Shown: positions 18,571-29,055, counted from the stretch's first letter. The stretch is DNA of 64,000 bases from RI-153 sp963721725 (GCA_963721725.1 CAVRLX010000013.1:62001-126000); one strand, 5' to 3'. A program made the numbers and translations. Notes: generated by a model from the sequence alone, not told the origin.

Positions 18571-19596
18571 TTAGTCCGGCACCACCATTACCTTCACCGC
18601 TTCGCCGCTGCGCGCTGCCGCCACGCCACGCTCGATTTCACGCAGGGAAACGGTCAGCCCGTTGAGCACCGAAGGGCGGATGGCGCCGCTCTCCAACATC
18701 TGAATCGCCCGCGGAAAAGTGTGTGCGCCCACAAACGTGCCGTAGACTGTCAACTCGTTGCGCGTAATCTCATATTGCGAGACAGCCGGACGGGCGTGTT
18801 CATTCATGCCAAAAAGCGAGATCTTACCCCCTTTGGCCGCCAACGTCACCGCTGTGGCAAACTGGCTGCCCACGGCATCCACCACCACATCCGCCCCCAG
18901 CCCGTCGGTCTGCGCCATCACTACATCCGCCAGATTTTCCGTGCGCACGTTGACCGTTACATCTAGCCCAGCCGCACGGGCAGATTCGAGCCGGGCTGGG
19001 GCCAGATCGGAGATAATCACGGTTGCCCCCGCCGCCTTGAAAACCAGCCCATGCAGCGCCCCAATCGGCCCTGCACCGATAATTGCCACCGTCTGCCCCG
19101 GCTGCACCCGCAATAGATCCGTGCCGTTGACCACACACGAAAGCGGCTCAATCCAAACAGCTTCATCCAGCGGCAGGCTTTCGGTGATCTTGTGTACGGA
19201 TCGCTCTGGGGCCACCACAAAGTGGGCAAAGCCACCGTCGCGGTGAATCCCAATCGTGGTCCAGCGCTCGCAATGGTTGCTGCGCCCGGCCTTGCACTGT
19301 CGGCACTTGCCACACGTCAGATTGGGCGCAACCGTCACCCGATCCCCCACTCGGATCTCGTCAACGCCCTCGCCAATTTCCACGACGCGCCCGATGAACT
19401 CGTGACCCAGCACGGTGTTCTCCACTGCCGGATGGCCCATGGGCACGCTTAAAATGTGCAGATCGGTGCCGCAGACGCCGCAGCCTTCCACTTCAATGCG
19501 TACCCGATCCACGCTAGGCAACGCTGGCACAGCGCGCGCTTGCACCGCAAACGCACCCTCTTTCAAAAAGACACCGGCCCACATGGTTTCGCTCAT
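18571..19596 (-). CDS. Zinc-dependent medium-chain alcohol/sugar-alcohol dehydrogenase
   Basis: 341 residues from ATG 19596. The catalytic zinc ligands lie in GCGVCGTDLH (Cys, with Thr-Asp following) and LGHEFIG; the structural zinc is in CGKCRQCKAGRSNHC; the Rossmann motif is VAIIGAGPIGALHG. The family oxidises polyols such as sorbitol, threonine or inositol derivatives. It lies directly downstream of iolG on the same strand, so an inositol or sugar-alcohol substrate is a reasonable inference. An inverted repeat separates it from iolG. Confidence 0.85.
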   Translation of the reverse strand: MSETMWAGVFLKEGAFAVQARAVPALPSVDRVRIEVEGCGVCGTDLHILSVPMGHPAVENTVLGHEFIGRVVEIGEGVDEIRVGDRVTVAPNLTCGKCRQCKAGRSNHCERWTTIGIHRDGGFAHFVVAPERSVHKITESLPLDEAVWIEPLSCVVNGTDLLRVQPGQTVAIIGAGPIGALHGLVFKAAGATVIISDLAPARLESARAAGLDVTVNVRTENLADVVMAQTDGLGADVVVDAVGSQFATAVTLAAKGGKISLFGMNEHARPAVSQYEITRNELTVYGTFVGAHTFPRAIQMLESGAIRPSVLNGLTVSLREIERGVAAARSGEAVKVMVVPD

Positions 19597-19621
19597 TGTA
19601 TTTTGGTCCTCTCGGAAAGTT

Positions 19622-19709
19622 CTGAAGCATTTCAACGCAAAGACGCAAAGGTGCAGAGATTCCCTTTGCATCTCTGCGCCTTTGCGCCTTTGCGTTAAAT
19701 TATTTCAAG
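19622..19709. repeat. Inverted pair of short tandem repeats between iolG and the dehydrogenase
   Basis: Left arm AACGCAAAGACGCAAAGG (8-bp unit ACGCAAAG) pairs with right arm CCTTTGCGCCTTTGCGTT, with flanking complementarity out to TTGAA. The loop is about 10 bases. It begins 2 bp after the iolG stop. Confidence 0.75.
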
Positions 19710-19710
19710 T

Positions 19711-20734
19711 CTACGTTCGATCATACAGCGGGGGCCGCGCTATGCTCGAAACGGGCTGTGGGCTGTTCATCAGCGCCGATTGAATACAGGCGTCGGCGAT
19801 GACCATGGAGATATAGCCATCCCACGCCGAGGGGCCGGTGGGCGCGCCCACGCGTATGGCTGCTGTCCAGGCGCGTACTTCTTCCAGATAGGCCACGTCA
19901 AAACGCTTGAGCCAGATCATAGTCGATGGTTTGCGCAAGCGTTTGCTCACGACGCACCAGCGGCCCAGCCAATCCATTGGAGCCAACTGTACCTAGCTCG
20001 CCCACCATTTCTACCGCCACCTCATAGCCATAGCCAGCGTCGGCGTTCATCTCGATTACAGCGATGCTGCCGTTCTGGCCGGTCAATTGCAGCAGCGCCA
20101 GCCGGCATGTACGCGGTTGCTCTGCCGTGACCGGAATATGCTCCACATAGACACTGCTGATCTCGTCATTGAGCAGCCAGCGCGCCGAGTGGATATCGTG
20201 AATGGCCGAGTTGATGATTACATCTTCAATGCTGCGCGCCACGCCATTGCGGTTGACGTTGGTATGCAGCCCGCGGAAGAGCAGCGGACGCCCCACACTG
20301 CCTTCGGTTACGGCCTCTTTCACGGCTCGGTGCGCTGGATCGTATTCGCGCATGAAGCCCAGTTGTAACAGCCGCCGCCCGGTCGCTAATTCCGCCTGCA
20401 ATACATTTTCGGCGTCTGCCACGCTGGAAGCCAGTGGCTTTTCGCACAGCGCTGGCTTGCCCGCTTCGATACAGGCCAATGCCAGCGCAGCGTGGGTGCT
20501 GTCAGGCGAGGCGATCACCACCGCCTGCACGTCTGGATCAGCGATCAGCGCTTTGCCGTCGGTATAAATCGTGGCGCCGCCGCAGATCGCGGCGACCTCG
20601 GCAGCGCGCACTTCATCAATGTCCATCAGCGCCACCACGCGCACGCCAGGGGTGCGCAGTGCCAGATTGCGGGCGTGGCGTCCGCCCATGCCCCCAGTGC
20701 CGATGACGCCGATAGAGAGGATGCTATCACTCAT
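19711..20734 (-). CDS. iolG: Gfo/Idh/MocA family dehydrogenase, probably inositol 2-dehydrogenase, frameshifted
   Basis: About 340 residues. The NAD-binding start is LSIGVIGTGGMGGRHARNLA. The cofactor motif is ALCEKPLASS. The C-terminal catalytic region includes SAIHDIHSARWLL, with His and Asp as in inositol dehydrogenase. The frame breaks near 19905; removing a G from CAAGCGTTTTG gives LAQRFDVAYLEEVRAWTAAI and continues to 19711. The reaction is myo-inositol to scyllo-inosose with NAD. The iol neighbourhood (iolC, iolB upstream) supports the call, though other Gfo/Idh/MocA sugars are possible. Confidence 0.8.
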
Positions 20735-20762
20735 GGTTAGGTATCTTTCGTAGTGCGTGATG

Positions 20763-20792
20763 CGTGAAACGTGATTGCAGTCACGTTTCACG
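20763..20792. repeat. 12-bp inverted repeat upstream of iolG
   Basis: CGTGAAACGTGA and TCACGTTTCACG are perfect complements around a six-base loop, between the Thr-Pro-rich gene and iolG. Nearby TGCGTGA copies add to it. Confidence 0.65.
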
Positions 20793-20801
20793 GAACTATC
20801 T

Positions 20802-21649
20802 TTAGTAACAACCGCCCGCTTCACGCACCATCTCTTGCAGCCAGCAGGGCAGCGCCGAGAGAATACGTTCACGCCGCAGTGTCGCCGCATCTGCGCCTGT
20901 GCCCGGCAGTTCACCCGGCGGCACAGGCGTCATCGTCGCTGTGGGCAGCGGGGTTGGCGTGTCCGTGGGCATGGGCGTGTCCGTGGGCATGGGGGTGTTG
21001 GCGTCGGCGTGTCCGTTGGCGTCGGCGTGTCCGTTGGCGTCGGCGTGTTAGTTGCCGTCGGGGTATTCGTGGGTGTATAGGTCGGCGTATGGGTTGCCGT
21101 GGGTGTATGGGTCGGCGTCGGCGTGTGGGTGGAGGTAGGCGTATTCGTCGGCGCGGGCGTATCCGTTGGCGTGTTCGTGGGCATCGGCGTGTTAGTTGCC
21201 GTTGGCGGAACTGGTGTATTCGTGGCTGTGGGCGGAACTGCCGTGGCCGTGTTGGTGGGGCGCGGGGTATTGGTCGCCGTCGGCGGCACAGTTGTATTCG
21301 TAGCTGTCGGCGGGACCGATGTATCGGTAGCCGTTGGCGGCACAGCAGTGTCCGTCGCTGTGGGCGGCACACGCGTGGCTGTCACTGTGGACGTGGGCGT
21401 GCGTGTGGGCGTTGCCAGTGGCGAAACTGGTGTGGCCGTGTTCGTCACTGTGGGCGTGCGCGTCGGTGTGTTAATTGGGGATTGTTGCTGGTTTGCGCCC
21501 GTCAGTGCTTGGCTTGCCACAGAGGCGTTCAATTGGAAGATAGCCCCAACCAGCCGGTTGACCGCCGCGCCCGTGGAGCTATCAATGCCGATATAGACGG
21601 CGATGGCAATCGCCAAAATAAGAAATAAACCGCGTATACTGTTTTTCAT
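20802..21649 (-). CDS. Exported Thr-Pro-rich repeat protein, frameshifted
   Basis: About 282 residues. It starts with a signal anchor (MKNSIRGLFLILAIAIAVYI), then a 30-residue globular piece, then some 150 residues of PTxTxTP/VPPTATNT repeats, then a short tail ELPGTGADAATLRRERILS ... LPCWLQEMVREAGGCY with two Cys. The frame breaks at a G5 run near 20993. Such Thr-Pro linkers are typical of Chloroflexi surface proteins and are probably glycosylated or span the cell wall. Function unknown. It lies between iolC and iolG, but nothing ties it to inositol use. Confidence 0.65.
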
Positions 21650-21842
21650 GGCTCGGTCTCGTTTGGTGGTGGGTGGGCGAACTATGTCTAATTATCTAGG
21701 CGTGAAAGGGTTTTTACTGGCTATAGGCTGAGAGACGGCAGCGCCACAAGCTGATGTCGCTTCTCGTTGCCGATCTATTCTAGCATAATGGCAGGTCATA
21801 ACCATATGTCAATATTTAATGCCAAAGTTTTTCTTCGTCCGC

Positions 21843-22865
21843 TTAAAATCCCCCCCGGCTTTCCACAAACGCCATCACTTCTTCATACGTCGGCATAAAG
21901 TTGGCACAACCGTGTTTCGTCACCACAATCGCGCCGCACGCATTGCCCAGCCGGGCGGCTTTGCGCCGATCCCAGCCGTTGACATAGCCATAAATAAAGC
22001 CTGCCCCGAACGCATCCCCCGCGCCGAGAACGTTGTAGATATCGACGGGGAAGCCGGGCGCTTCGATGACGCTGCCGTCCTGTAAATGGACTCGCGCCCC
22101 CAGCGCCCCCACTTTTTCAATCACAGCTTTGGGACCCAGCGAAAGCAGCGTTGCAATCGCCGCGTTGACATCACCCGCCACTTTGGTATCCGAAATTTGC
22201 GAATGCGTCAACGTCATCTGGGCCGGATCTTTCAGCATCGCCGCGTTGATCTCGTCGTGCGTGCCGATCACCACATCCACAGCATGCAACACCGAGCGCG
22301 TGACCACCCCAAACGCACGCGGATCGTGCCACTGATCTGGGCGAAAGTCCAGATCGAAAACGACATCTGTGCCAGACTGTTTGGCGATCTCCGCGCCGAA
22401 CATCGTCGCGCTGCGACTCGGTTCTTTGCTCAGATTGGTCCCCGCAAACTGGAAGACCTTGCTGTCGGCAATCGGCGCGGCCAGCACATCGTCAATGCTC
22501 AACTGAATATCGGCGCAGTTCTCGCGGTAATAGACCAGCGGAAACTTGTCCGGCGGCTCGATGCCCAGCACTACGGCGCTGGTGCGATGACCCGGTTTGC
22601 GCGGGCTGAACTTGGTCTCCACGCCCTCTTTCACCAAAAAAGCGTGGATAAAATCGCCTACGGGGTCCACGCCCAGCCCCGTGACAAGCGCCGTTTTTAG
22701 CCCAAGCCGATGTGCGCCTACGCTAATATTGGTGGGAGATCCGCCCACATAGGCGGCAAAGCTGGTGATCTGGTCAAACGGCGCGCCCACATCATTGCTA
22801 TAAAGATCAATTGACGAGCGGCCCATGTGCAGGGAATCGTAGGTGCGGGAAGGTGAATTGCTCAT
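21843..22865 (-). CDS. iolC: 5-dehydro-2-deoxygluconokinase
   Basis: 340-residue PfkB/ribokinase-family sugar kinase. The substrate-side motif is FAAYVGGSPTNISVGAHRLGL. The ATP/catalytic motif is NVLGAGDAFGAGFIYG, with the base Asp. The N-terminal GRSSIDLYSNDVGAPF is characteristic of IolC. It phosphorylates 5-dehydro-2-deoxy-gluconate after the IolB step. It is 75 bp downstream of iolB, separated by a hairpin repeat. Confidence 0.9.
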   Translation of the reverse strand: MSNSPSRTYDSLHMGRSSIDLYSNDVGAPFDQITSFAAYVGGSPTNISVGAHRLGLKTALVTGLGVDPVGDFIHAFLVKEGVETKFSPRKPGHRTSAVVLGIEPPDKFPLVYYRENCADIQLSIDDVLAAPIADSKVFQFAGTNLSKEPSRSATMFGAEIAKQSGTDVVFDLDFRPDQWHDPRAFGVVTRSVLHAVDVVIGTHDEINAAMLKDPAQMTLTHSQISDTKVAGDVNAAIATLLSLGPKAVIEKVGALGARVHLQDGSVIEAPGFPVDIYNVLGAGDAFGAGFIYGYVNGWDRRKAARLGNACGAIVVTKHGCANFMPTYEEVMAFVESRGGF

Positions 22866-22890
22866 GTTTTCTCTCTGTGTGGTGAATGAG

Positions 22891-22939
22891 TAATGAGTAA
22901 GGAATCAAGACTGACAATGCCTTGACTCCTTACTCATTG
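22891..22939. repeat. Inverted repeat between iolB and iolC
   Basis: TAATGAGTAAGGAATCAAG and CTTGACTCCTTACTCATTG pair with two mismatches. It is built from TGAGTAA units that recur at 48631 and 59966. Confidence 0.75.
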
Positions 22940-22940
22940 T

Positions 22941-23828
22941 TTAATACAACGGCAGCCGATCATCGATCTTTGTGTATCCCTGCTTCACCCACGTGTATTG
23001 CGGGTCATCCTGATTGGCGAGGCTTTGGGCGCTGCCCGCCAGCACGTTGAGGTAATAGGTGGTGTAGCCCGGCGCGCTGACCACAGGGTGATAGCCTTCG
23101 GGCACAAGCACGGCGCTGTTATGCGTGGCGCGCACGAGCGCATCAATGGGGTGTCCGGCTTGGTGCAGCGGGCAGTTTTCATCCGTATAAACACGCTGAT
23201 AGGCATAGCCTTCGGGCTTATCGATCTGGTAAAAATAGACCTCTTCCAGATCCGACTCCACTAGATTACCCGCTTCATCTTCAATATGAACATCGTGCTT
23301 GTGAGGGGGGTAACTGCTCCAGTTGCCGCTGGGCGTATAGACCTCGACCAGTACAAGCCGATGCACCGGCGACCCTGGCGGAAGCAGATCGTTGATCTGG
23401 CGGCTGACGTTGTCACCGCCGCGGATGCCGGTTGTCACATCTTCCGGCTTGATCAGCCATGGATCGTGATCTTCGTCGGTGGCAACCCAGGTTACGGCGA
23501 ACTCGCCCGCTTCCTGCGCCGTGACGGTAAGCTGGCTATGGCGTGGCAAATAGAGGGCATGGGCGGCGCTTTCAAAGACCGATTTTCGCCCGCCAATCCC
23601 TGTCCACTCGCCGCGGTTGCTTGTAATCGAATAGCGCCCTGTTAGGTTGACAAAGGCAAACTCATGCTCGCCTGTGTCAAAAGACCAAGTTTCACCTTGC
23701 CCCAGACGCCGTGCCTGAAAATAGATATAGTCCCAGCCCGCACGTTCTGGCGTGATAGACAAAATCAGGTTTGGATCGTCAGGATGCTGCTGGGGCTGTA
23801 CGAGGAGGGTTTCAGTGGTGTAATTCAT
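22941..23828 (-). CDS. iolB: 5-deoxy-glucuronate isomerase
   Basis: 295 residues from ATG 23828. It is a bicupin of the IolB family. WSSYPPHKHDVHIEDEAGNL supplies the metal-binding His and Glu residues, and LEEVYFYQIDKPEGYAYQRVY and YHPVVSAPGYTTYYLNVLAG are characteristic. It isomerises 5-deoxy-glucuronate to 5-dehydro-2-deoxygluconate for IolC. It is first in the minus-strand iol order (iolB, iolC, Thr-Pro protein, iolG, dehydrogenase). Confidence 0.92.
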   Translation of the reverse strand: MNYTTETLLVQPQQHPDDPNLILSITPERAGWDYIYFQARRLGQGETWSFDTGEHEFAFVNLTGRYSITSNRGEWTGIGGRKSVFESAAHALYLPRHSQLTVTAQEAGEFAVTWVATDEDHDPWLIKPEDVTTGIRGGDNVSRQINDLLPPGSPVHRLVLVEVYTPSGNWSSYPPHKHDVHIEDEAGNLVESDLEEVYFYQIDKPEGYAYQRVYTDENCPLHQAGHPIDALVRATHNSAVLVPEGYHPVVSAPGYTTYYLNVLAGSAQSLANQDDPQYTWVKQGYTKIDDRLPLY

Positions 23829-23920
23829 GCAATTCCTTACGTTGTGAGGATGTGTAAGCGGGTCTGGAGCAAGATAGCATGATAGCTTCCTAATCAACCA
23901 CAAGACTGAGTAACGCTTGC

Positions 23921-24786
23921 TCACCGCTCGAAATTTTGAGGACGATTGATGGCGCTGTAGGGAATAATGGCAATGCCTTCTTCCTTTCCCACTGTTTGCG
24001 CAGTAGGATGGACATTCATGGCTACCACTGCAAGGAAAATATCGGCTTCATCCAGATTTGCACCCATCTTTTTTAATTTTGCTGACAGCTTGCGCATTTG
24101 CCCGCCGCCGAGGGTAGTTCGGACCTCGGCCAATACACTCACAGGCCGATCATGACGACGGCCCACGCCATAGAGATCAATTTCATCCATCCACCCGTCC
24201 TCTGGCTCGGAGAAATAGCGTGCCAGTGTCAGATCCGTGATCTGATGATGACGTTCAAGATAGGGGGGGAGCAACGCTGCCACAAATTCTTCCAAGCTAA
24301 AGCCAAACGTATTCGCCAGCGAGCCGACAGAAGTGGATAACTGCTGTATGGCTGACAACATCCCTGTTGTGCCTCTGCGAGTTGTTCCATGCGCTGTTCT
24401 GTGCGTTGTTGTGCCTCTGCGAGTTGTTCCATGCGCTGTTCTGTGCGTTGTTGTGCCTCTGCGAGTTGTTCCATGCTCTGTTCTGTGCGTTGTTGTGCCT
24501 CTGCGAGTTGTTCCATGCGCTGTTCTGTGCGCTGTTGTGCTTCTGCGAGTTGTTCGACACGCTGTTCTGTGCGGTCCTGAGCAGCGACTAACCGATCTAC
24601 ATTTTTAGTCAGACCGCTAATCGCTTGCTTCAATTCATGTGTATCTGCGGCGCGTTGTACCTCAATCTGTCGAATCGTATCGAAAAGATCAGTTAATATC
24701 TCTGTTTGTTCAGTGGAAAAGCCGTGAACCAGTCGCTCTATAATTTGCTCTCGCGTCCAGGAAATCGTCACCGTGCCCTCCAGCAA
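23921..24786 (-). CDS. Coiled-coil protein with a C-terminal nuclease-like domain, frameshifted
   Basis: About 288 residues across a shift near 24362. Residues 1-70 are helical (SWTREQIIERLVHGFSTEQ...). Residues 70-140 are five to six copies of a 14-residue unit EQRMEQLAEAQQRT, a long coiled coil. The C-terminal domain (SLEEFVAALLPPYLERH ... DEIDLYGVGRRHDRPVSVLAEVRTTL) has the D-x(n)-E-x-R pattern of PD-(D/E)XK-like domains in the DUF3782-type proteins common in cyanobacteria and Chloroflexi. The start may be TTG 24786 or GTG 24771. A promoter-like TGGTATACT lies just upstream. Confidence 0.65.
24369..24575 (-). repeat. 42-bp tandem repeat array inside the coiled-coil gene
   Basis: About five near-identical 42-bp units, each coding 14 residues (EQRMEQLAEAQQRT). 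The near-identity at DNA level suggests recent expansion. Copy number is likely variable and could be misassembled. The frameshift lies at the end of the array. Confidence 0.85.
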
Positions 24787-24807
24787 TGGTAATGTAGAAA
24801 CGCCTAT

Positions 24808-24816
24808 AGTATACCA
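24808..24816 (-). promoter_or_regulatory. Extended -10 promoter of the coiled-coil nuclease-like gene
   Basis: On the minus strand reads TTCTGGTATACT, matching the TTCTGGTATAAT sites at 5184 and 33583, about 20-25 bp above the start codon. Confidence 0.45.
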
Positions 24817-24890
24817 GAAGCATTGCCGTTGGTCATGCAGCGCCTATCATATATTGTTTCAGCCCTGAAACAGTGAACAGTCAACCCGTT

Positions 24891-26171
24891 CTATCCGACC
24901 GCTTGCCCCACAAAGGCGATTCGCTCCCACTTGCCCACCTCCACATAATAGACGCGTACTTCGCCGCTGGCGAGATGTTCGGCCTGTTGACCGATGTACG
25001 CCACTCCGCCCATAGACAGGTTGAACTCAGTGGAATTGGGCACAAAGCCGTCGCTGAAGATACGCTTCTGCAAGGCTGCATTGGGATTAAAATGAAGTAC
25101 TTGGCAGGCTTGCCCTTTGGCGAGCAGCGCCGAGCGCAGCGGGGAACTCCCCGGAATGTGAACAGTGGCGGGGGGGGTGGGGGCGGGCTGGGTTGTGGAG
25201 ATCGGTGTGGTCTGTACGGGCTTGGCAACGGGCGTCTGTACCCCCAGCACTGGCTGCGGGATGGGCTGATCGGGTCCGCTGCGATCCAGCTTTTCTAACC
25301 GGTTCATAATGCCGCCCAGATGCTCGAAACTGTGCCACGGACTCACCGCCCCGACGACGAAAAGACAGGCCGCCATTACATACTCGTCGCGCATCAACTC
25401 GTTGTTGTACCAGAGCAGCGACTTCCAATATTGCTCTTCAGGAATCGGGCGGCTCTCGTGCCAGGGGCCAACATCATGCTGACCCTGGACGCCCTGGGTC
25501 ATGCCGCATTCTGTGATCACGGCAATGTGTTTGTTGCCATATTTGGCGCGCACGCCGTCCACTTCAAGAACGCGCCGATAGCGCAGACAGAGGAACATGC
25601 CGCCCTCGTTTTTCTGTTCGATGTTCTCCTTGTGCATCCGCCACATGTCGGGCCAGTCATATTCGTGAAAGCCAAGATAGGTATAGGTCTCCAACGTGCC
25701 GGGGAAAAATTTAAGAAAATCGTCCCCGCGCATGTTGCCCGTGGCGAAGTTCATGGCAATGGGATCAAACCCACCTGCTTTGAGCCGCTCGCCAAAGGCT
25801 ACCTGAAATTCGTCATATTTGCGCTTCTTGTCATCGTCCACATGGCCGGGCATGACCTCGTTGTATGACTCCCAGGCGTCAAAAAGTCGCCGTCCGTTGA
25901 CCTGTTGGCTGTTCACCGGCAGCGCCAGAATGCGCTCGGCAAAGCCTCGGCCAATCCCGCGCGGATCGTTGACAAACTGATCTTGCTCGGCGTTGGGCAC
26001 AAACTGTCGCCCGATCAAAAAGACATCTGGGTGCATCTCGCGCACGCGCCGCCAAAAGCCGGCGTCGTGCTCCAACGTTTTGATCACCCGCGGCTTCAAG
26101 CGGCGGATCGCCTCAAACACATCGTCGCCCGTGCGGTTGACGTGAAAGCCGTATTTGTGAAAGGTGGGCAT
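24891..26171 (-). CDS. GH-A-like glycoside hydrolase domain protein
   Basis: 426 residues from ATG 26171. The N-terminal part is a TIM-barrel-like domain starting FHKYGFHVNRTGDDVFEAIR. The clan GH-A landmarks are present: WESYNEVMPG with the Asn-Glu acid/base pair and AVITECGMTQG with the nucleophile Glu. A Pro-Thr-rich linker (about residues 310-345) leads to a C-terminal SH3b-like segment (QVLHFNPNAALQKRI ... EVRVYYVEVGKWERI). No signal peptide is seen. Substrate unknown. It is paired with the larger GH-SH3b-M23 gene just upstream, suggesting joint action on wall or extracellular glycan. Confidence 0.65.
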   Translation of the reverse strand: MPTFHKYGFHVNRTGDDVFEAIRRLKPRVIKTLEHDAGFWRRVREMHPDVFLIGRQFVPNAEQDQFVNDPRGIGRGFAERILALPVNSQQVNGRRLFDAWESYNEVMPGHVDDDKKRKYDEFQVAFGERLKAGGFDPIAMNFATGNMRGDDFLKFFPGTLETYTYLGFHEYDWPDMWRMHKENIEQKNEGGMFLCLRYRRVLEVDGVRAKYGNKHIAVITECGMTQGVQGQHDVGPWHESRPIPEEQYWKSLLWYNNELMRDEYVMAACLFVVGAVSPWHSFEHLGGIMNRLEKLDRSGPDQPIPQPVLGVQTPVAKPVQTTPISTTQPAPTPPATVHIPGSSPLRSALLAKGQACQVLHFNPNAALQKRIFSDGFVPNSTEFNLSMGGVAYIGQQAEHLASGEVRVYYVEVGKWERIAFVGQAVG

Positions 26172-26244
26172 AGGGTAGCTCCTGAAGGAAGTCGCAAATT
26201 GCAAATTGCAGGTGGCAGCACTGAGGTCTGCCGTCCGCCGTCCC

Positions 26245-29020
26245 CTACGGCAACGGACGTCCCGGCTCTTCAATCGGCGGGGCGGATGGCGGCATGGCGT
26301 CGGCGGCGTTGCCATCGCGCACGCCGGGCGGGATGGTGAGATTGTTGAAATCCATAAAGGGCAGCGGATCACAGAAGCCGCCCCAGCCGTCGGCGCGGAA
26401 GTAGGGATTGATGCGAATGCTATAGTGCAGATGCGGGCCAGTACTTGTGCCTGTGTTACCCGACTCGCCCAGCCCATCCCCCCGGTTAACCGCCTGCCCC
26501 TCGCCCACGGTGACCCGGTTCATGTGGGCATAGATTGAGTGTCCCCAGCGGTGGTTAACAATCACATAATTACCAAAGCCAGTGGTTCCCGCGCCCACGG
26601 TGGTGATGGTGCCATTGTCGCTGGCGAGCAGAGGCGTGCCAATCGGCATGGCAAAGTCGATGCCATTGTGGCCGCGCAAGGCGACGTTATCATAGGTGAA
26701 CTGTTTGTAGAAATCGGCGTTGCTGCCCCATAGTTGCGAAACGGGTTGATTACCCGCAAAGGGATTGCTCAGGCGGATGGCATCGCGGAAAAGCGCCGGC
26801 GCCAGCAGCCGAATCCCGCGCGTCGATACCTCGGCCATCCAGCCATTCATCCCCTGCCCGTTGATAGTCCCCTCGACGCGCCACCAAAACAGCCCATCCA
26901 CGTCACGTGGCCCCTCAGCCAGTCGCAACAGCGCCTTGCTGGGCAACAGCGCCACCACATCATCGGCGGGCTTGCCCACAAATCCGGGCGTCTTGCGCAG
27001 ATTTACTTCGGCCAGCGAGATGTTACAGACGGCATCGCCCACGCTGTAGGTTTTGAACGGCGGCGTCGTAATCGGCGGTGCGGGCGGGGGCTGTGTGCGG
27101 ACCAGCAATTCTTGTCCACTTGGCGAGCTTTCCGCGGTCCAGCCTTGCACCGGGCCACTTCCCGCAGGGGTATAGCGTACATTCCACCACGCCAGACTAT
27201 CGGCAGGTTCCGGCCCGCCGCCGATGGCGATCCCCGCAGCGTGGGGGATTTCCGTCACAATGTCCTCGGCGGTCTTGCCCACATAGCCGGGACTGCGGCG
27301 TAGGTTGACGAAGGTCGAGGTAAAGATCGTCTGCCCTGGGCTGAATTTGCCTGTGGGCGGCGGCAGTGACGGGCGCAGTCGCTTTGGCAATTAAGTCTTG
27401 TCCACCAAAGGCAGACTGTGCCAGCCAGCCCAGCAACTCGCCATCCAGTGTGCGGGCGCGTACCTGCCACCATGTTAGGCCGTCTAAACTTTGCGGACCG
27501 CTCACGACGTTGGCGCGTCCATCCATCGGCAACTCGCCCAACACGTCATCGGCGGGCTTGTTCTGAAAACCAGGCGTGCGGCGCAGGCGAATCGTTGTCA
27601 GCGTGGAGATGGTATCGCCAGCCGCAAACGCACCCACTGGCGCAGCCGGCCGCGTAAGCAGTGGGGCATTTGCCGCCACCGACTGGGCTGACCAGCCCTC
27701 GACTCTAAGACCGTTAAGCTCACCGCTCACTTGCCACCAGACCAGATTGTCCACCGTGCGTGGGCCATCGCTAAGCGTGACGCGGCTCTCTTTGGGCAAC
27801 TGCGCCACCACATCGTCGGCGGGTTTGCCCGCCACGCCGGGCGTGCGCCGCAGGTTCACCACCGTGGCGGTGATCAGGGTCTCGCCGCGCTTGAAATCGG
27901 CGGGCGTCAGCGGTTGGGGTGGCAAGACTGGCTCCGGGCGCGGGGCGGACACGGCCCTGGGATCCCAGCGATAGTCGTTTTGCAATGCCTCGCGAAAGTC
28001 GGCGATCACGCCGTTTTTGCCTTCGATCACCCAGCGGTCAATGCGCGGCCAGCGATAGAGAATCGCCGCACGGATCTGCTGCTTGCCCGGCTGTTGGTTC
28101 CACCAATGCAACTCGCCATAGGCACGCTTGATCCAGCCGTTGTTGCCATCATGCCAGGGATCATTTTGGTCCATTTCGGTAAGATAGACAGGCAGATGGC
28201 GCATGGTGGCGGGGATGCCCTCCATCAAATCGCGATAGGTGAGGAACTGGTAATAGCGATTTTGGAAGGGCGGATTCATGCGCGAAGCATCGTGGATCAG
28301 GTTGGGATCGGTGCCGTGCGTATAGGTGTGGATGGTGATGCCGTCACAGCCGTTCGGCCCCAGCGCCTGCAAAATGTCGGTCTGGTACTGCACCCAATCG
28401 CCGTTGGGATTTCCGGGATATTTAGCGTTGTCGTTCCAGGGGGCCACTGCGCCGATGAGCACTTGATCGTTTTCATGGCCGGGCACGCTCTTAATGGACT
28501 GGCGGCAGAGCGTATAACAGCGCGCATACTTTTGCGGCGTGATCATGTCGCCCAGTTCGCCGCGCGGCAGAGGCAGATCGGGATGCAGCGCGCTGAAACG
28601 TTGTGGCAGCGCGCGCAGCCTATCGTAAATCGTCTCTGGGTTGAGATCGCGCACGCCGGGGAGGTCGCCGCGTGCCCCCGATGCCCCCGGCCACTCAACG
28701 GTATAGTTCATCTCGTTGCCGATGATCCAAATGTTGGCTCCGCGGCTGGCACGCACAAAGTTGCCACAGCGCCGGGCAAAGTTCTCGTAGTGGTCCGGGT
28801 GCGGAATCGTCCCCGCTGGGTTGTAGCCGTTGTTCAGGCGTACGATCACCCCGTAGCCGTCGTTGCCCCAGCGCGAATAATCGCGGCTGCTATTGTTATT
28901 AGGATCGCTGCCCAGACCTTCGGTAAAAAGAATCCAGCCTTTGCGCCCCATCTCGGCCATGTGGCGTTCGCCACCTTCCTCGTGGATGCCAAAAATAAAC
29001 GAAGATTCAGAAATCGCCAT
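26245..29020 (-). CDS. Multi-domain GH-A-like / SH3b x4 / M23 peptidase protein, frameshifted
   Basis: About 924 residues when one C is removed near 27375 (GCGCCCGTC to GCGCCGTC). Residues 1-370 form a GH-A-like barrel with WIIGNEMNY (acid/base Glu) and VYLTEMDQND (nucleophile Glu). Four SH3b repeats follow (VNLRRTPGVAGKPADDVV, IRLRRTPGFQNKPADDVL, VNLRRSPGYVGKTAEDIV, VNLRKTPGFVGKPADDVV). The C-terminal M23 metallopeptidase has LRGHNGIDFAMPIGTP (HxxxD), SIYAHMNR and GPHLHYSI. A wall-targeted enzyme cutting glycan and peptide is the natural reading. No signal peptide is evident at the ATG, which follows AGGAGG by 5 bp. Confidence 0.75.
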
Positions 29021-29055
29021 GCTTCCTCCTTTTTCATCGGGCCAATCATTGCGGA

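Noticed and set aside
20771..21596. Long + strand Gly/Arg/Val-rich frames opposite the Thr-Pro protein
   Set aside because: They are antisense images of the PTxTP repeats; the minus-strand frame has a signal anchor and sensible tail.
24369..24575. CRISPR array
   Set aside because: The repeated 42-bp units are contiguous with no spacers and code a coiled coil.
24333..24608. Cys-rich + strand frames opposite the 42-bp repeat
   Set aside because: They are antisense shadows of the tandem repeat coding EQRMEQLAEAQQRT.
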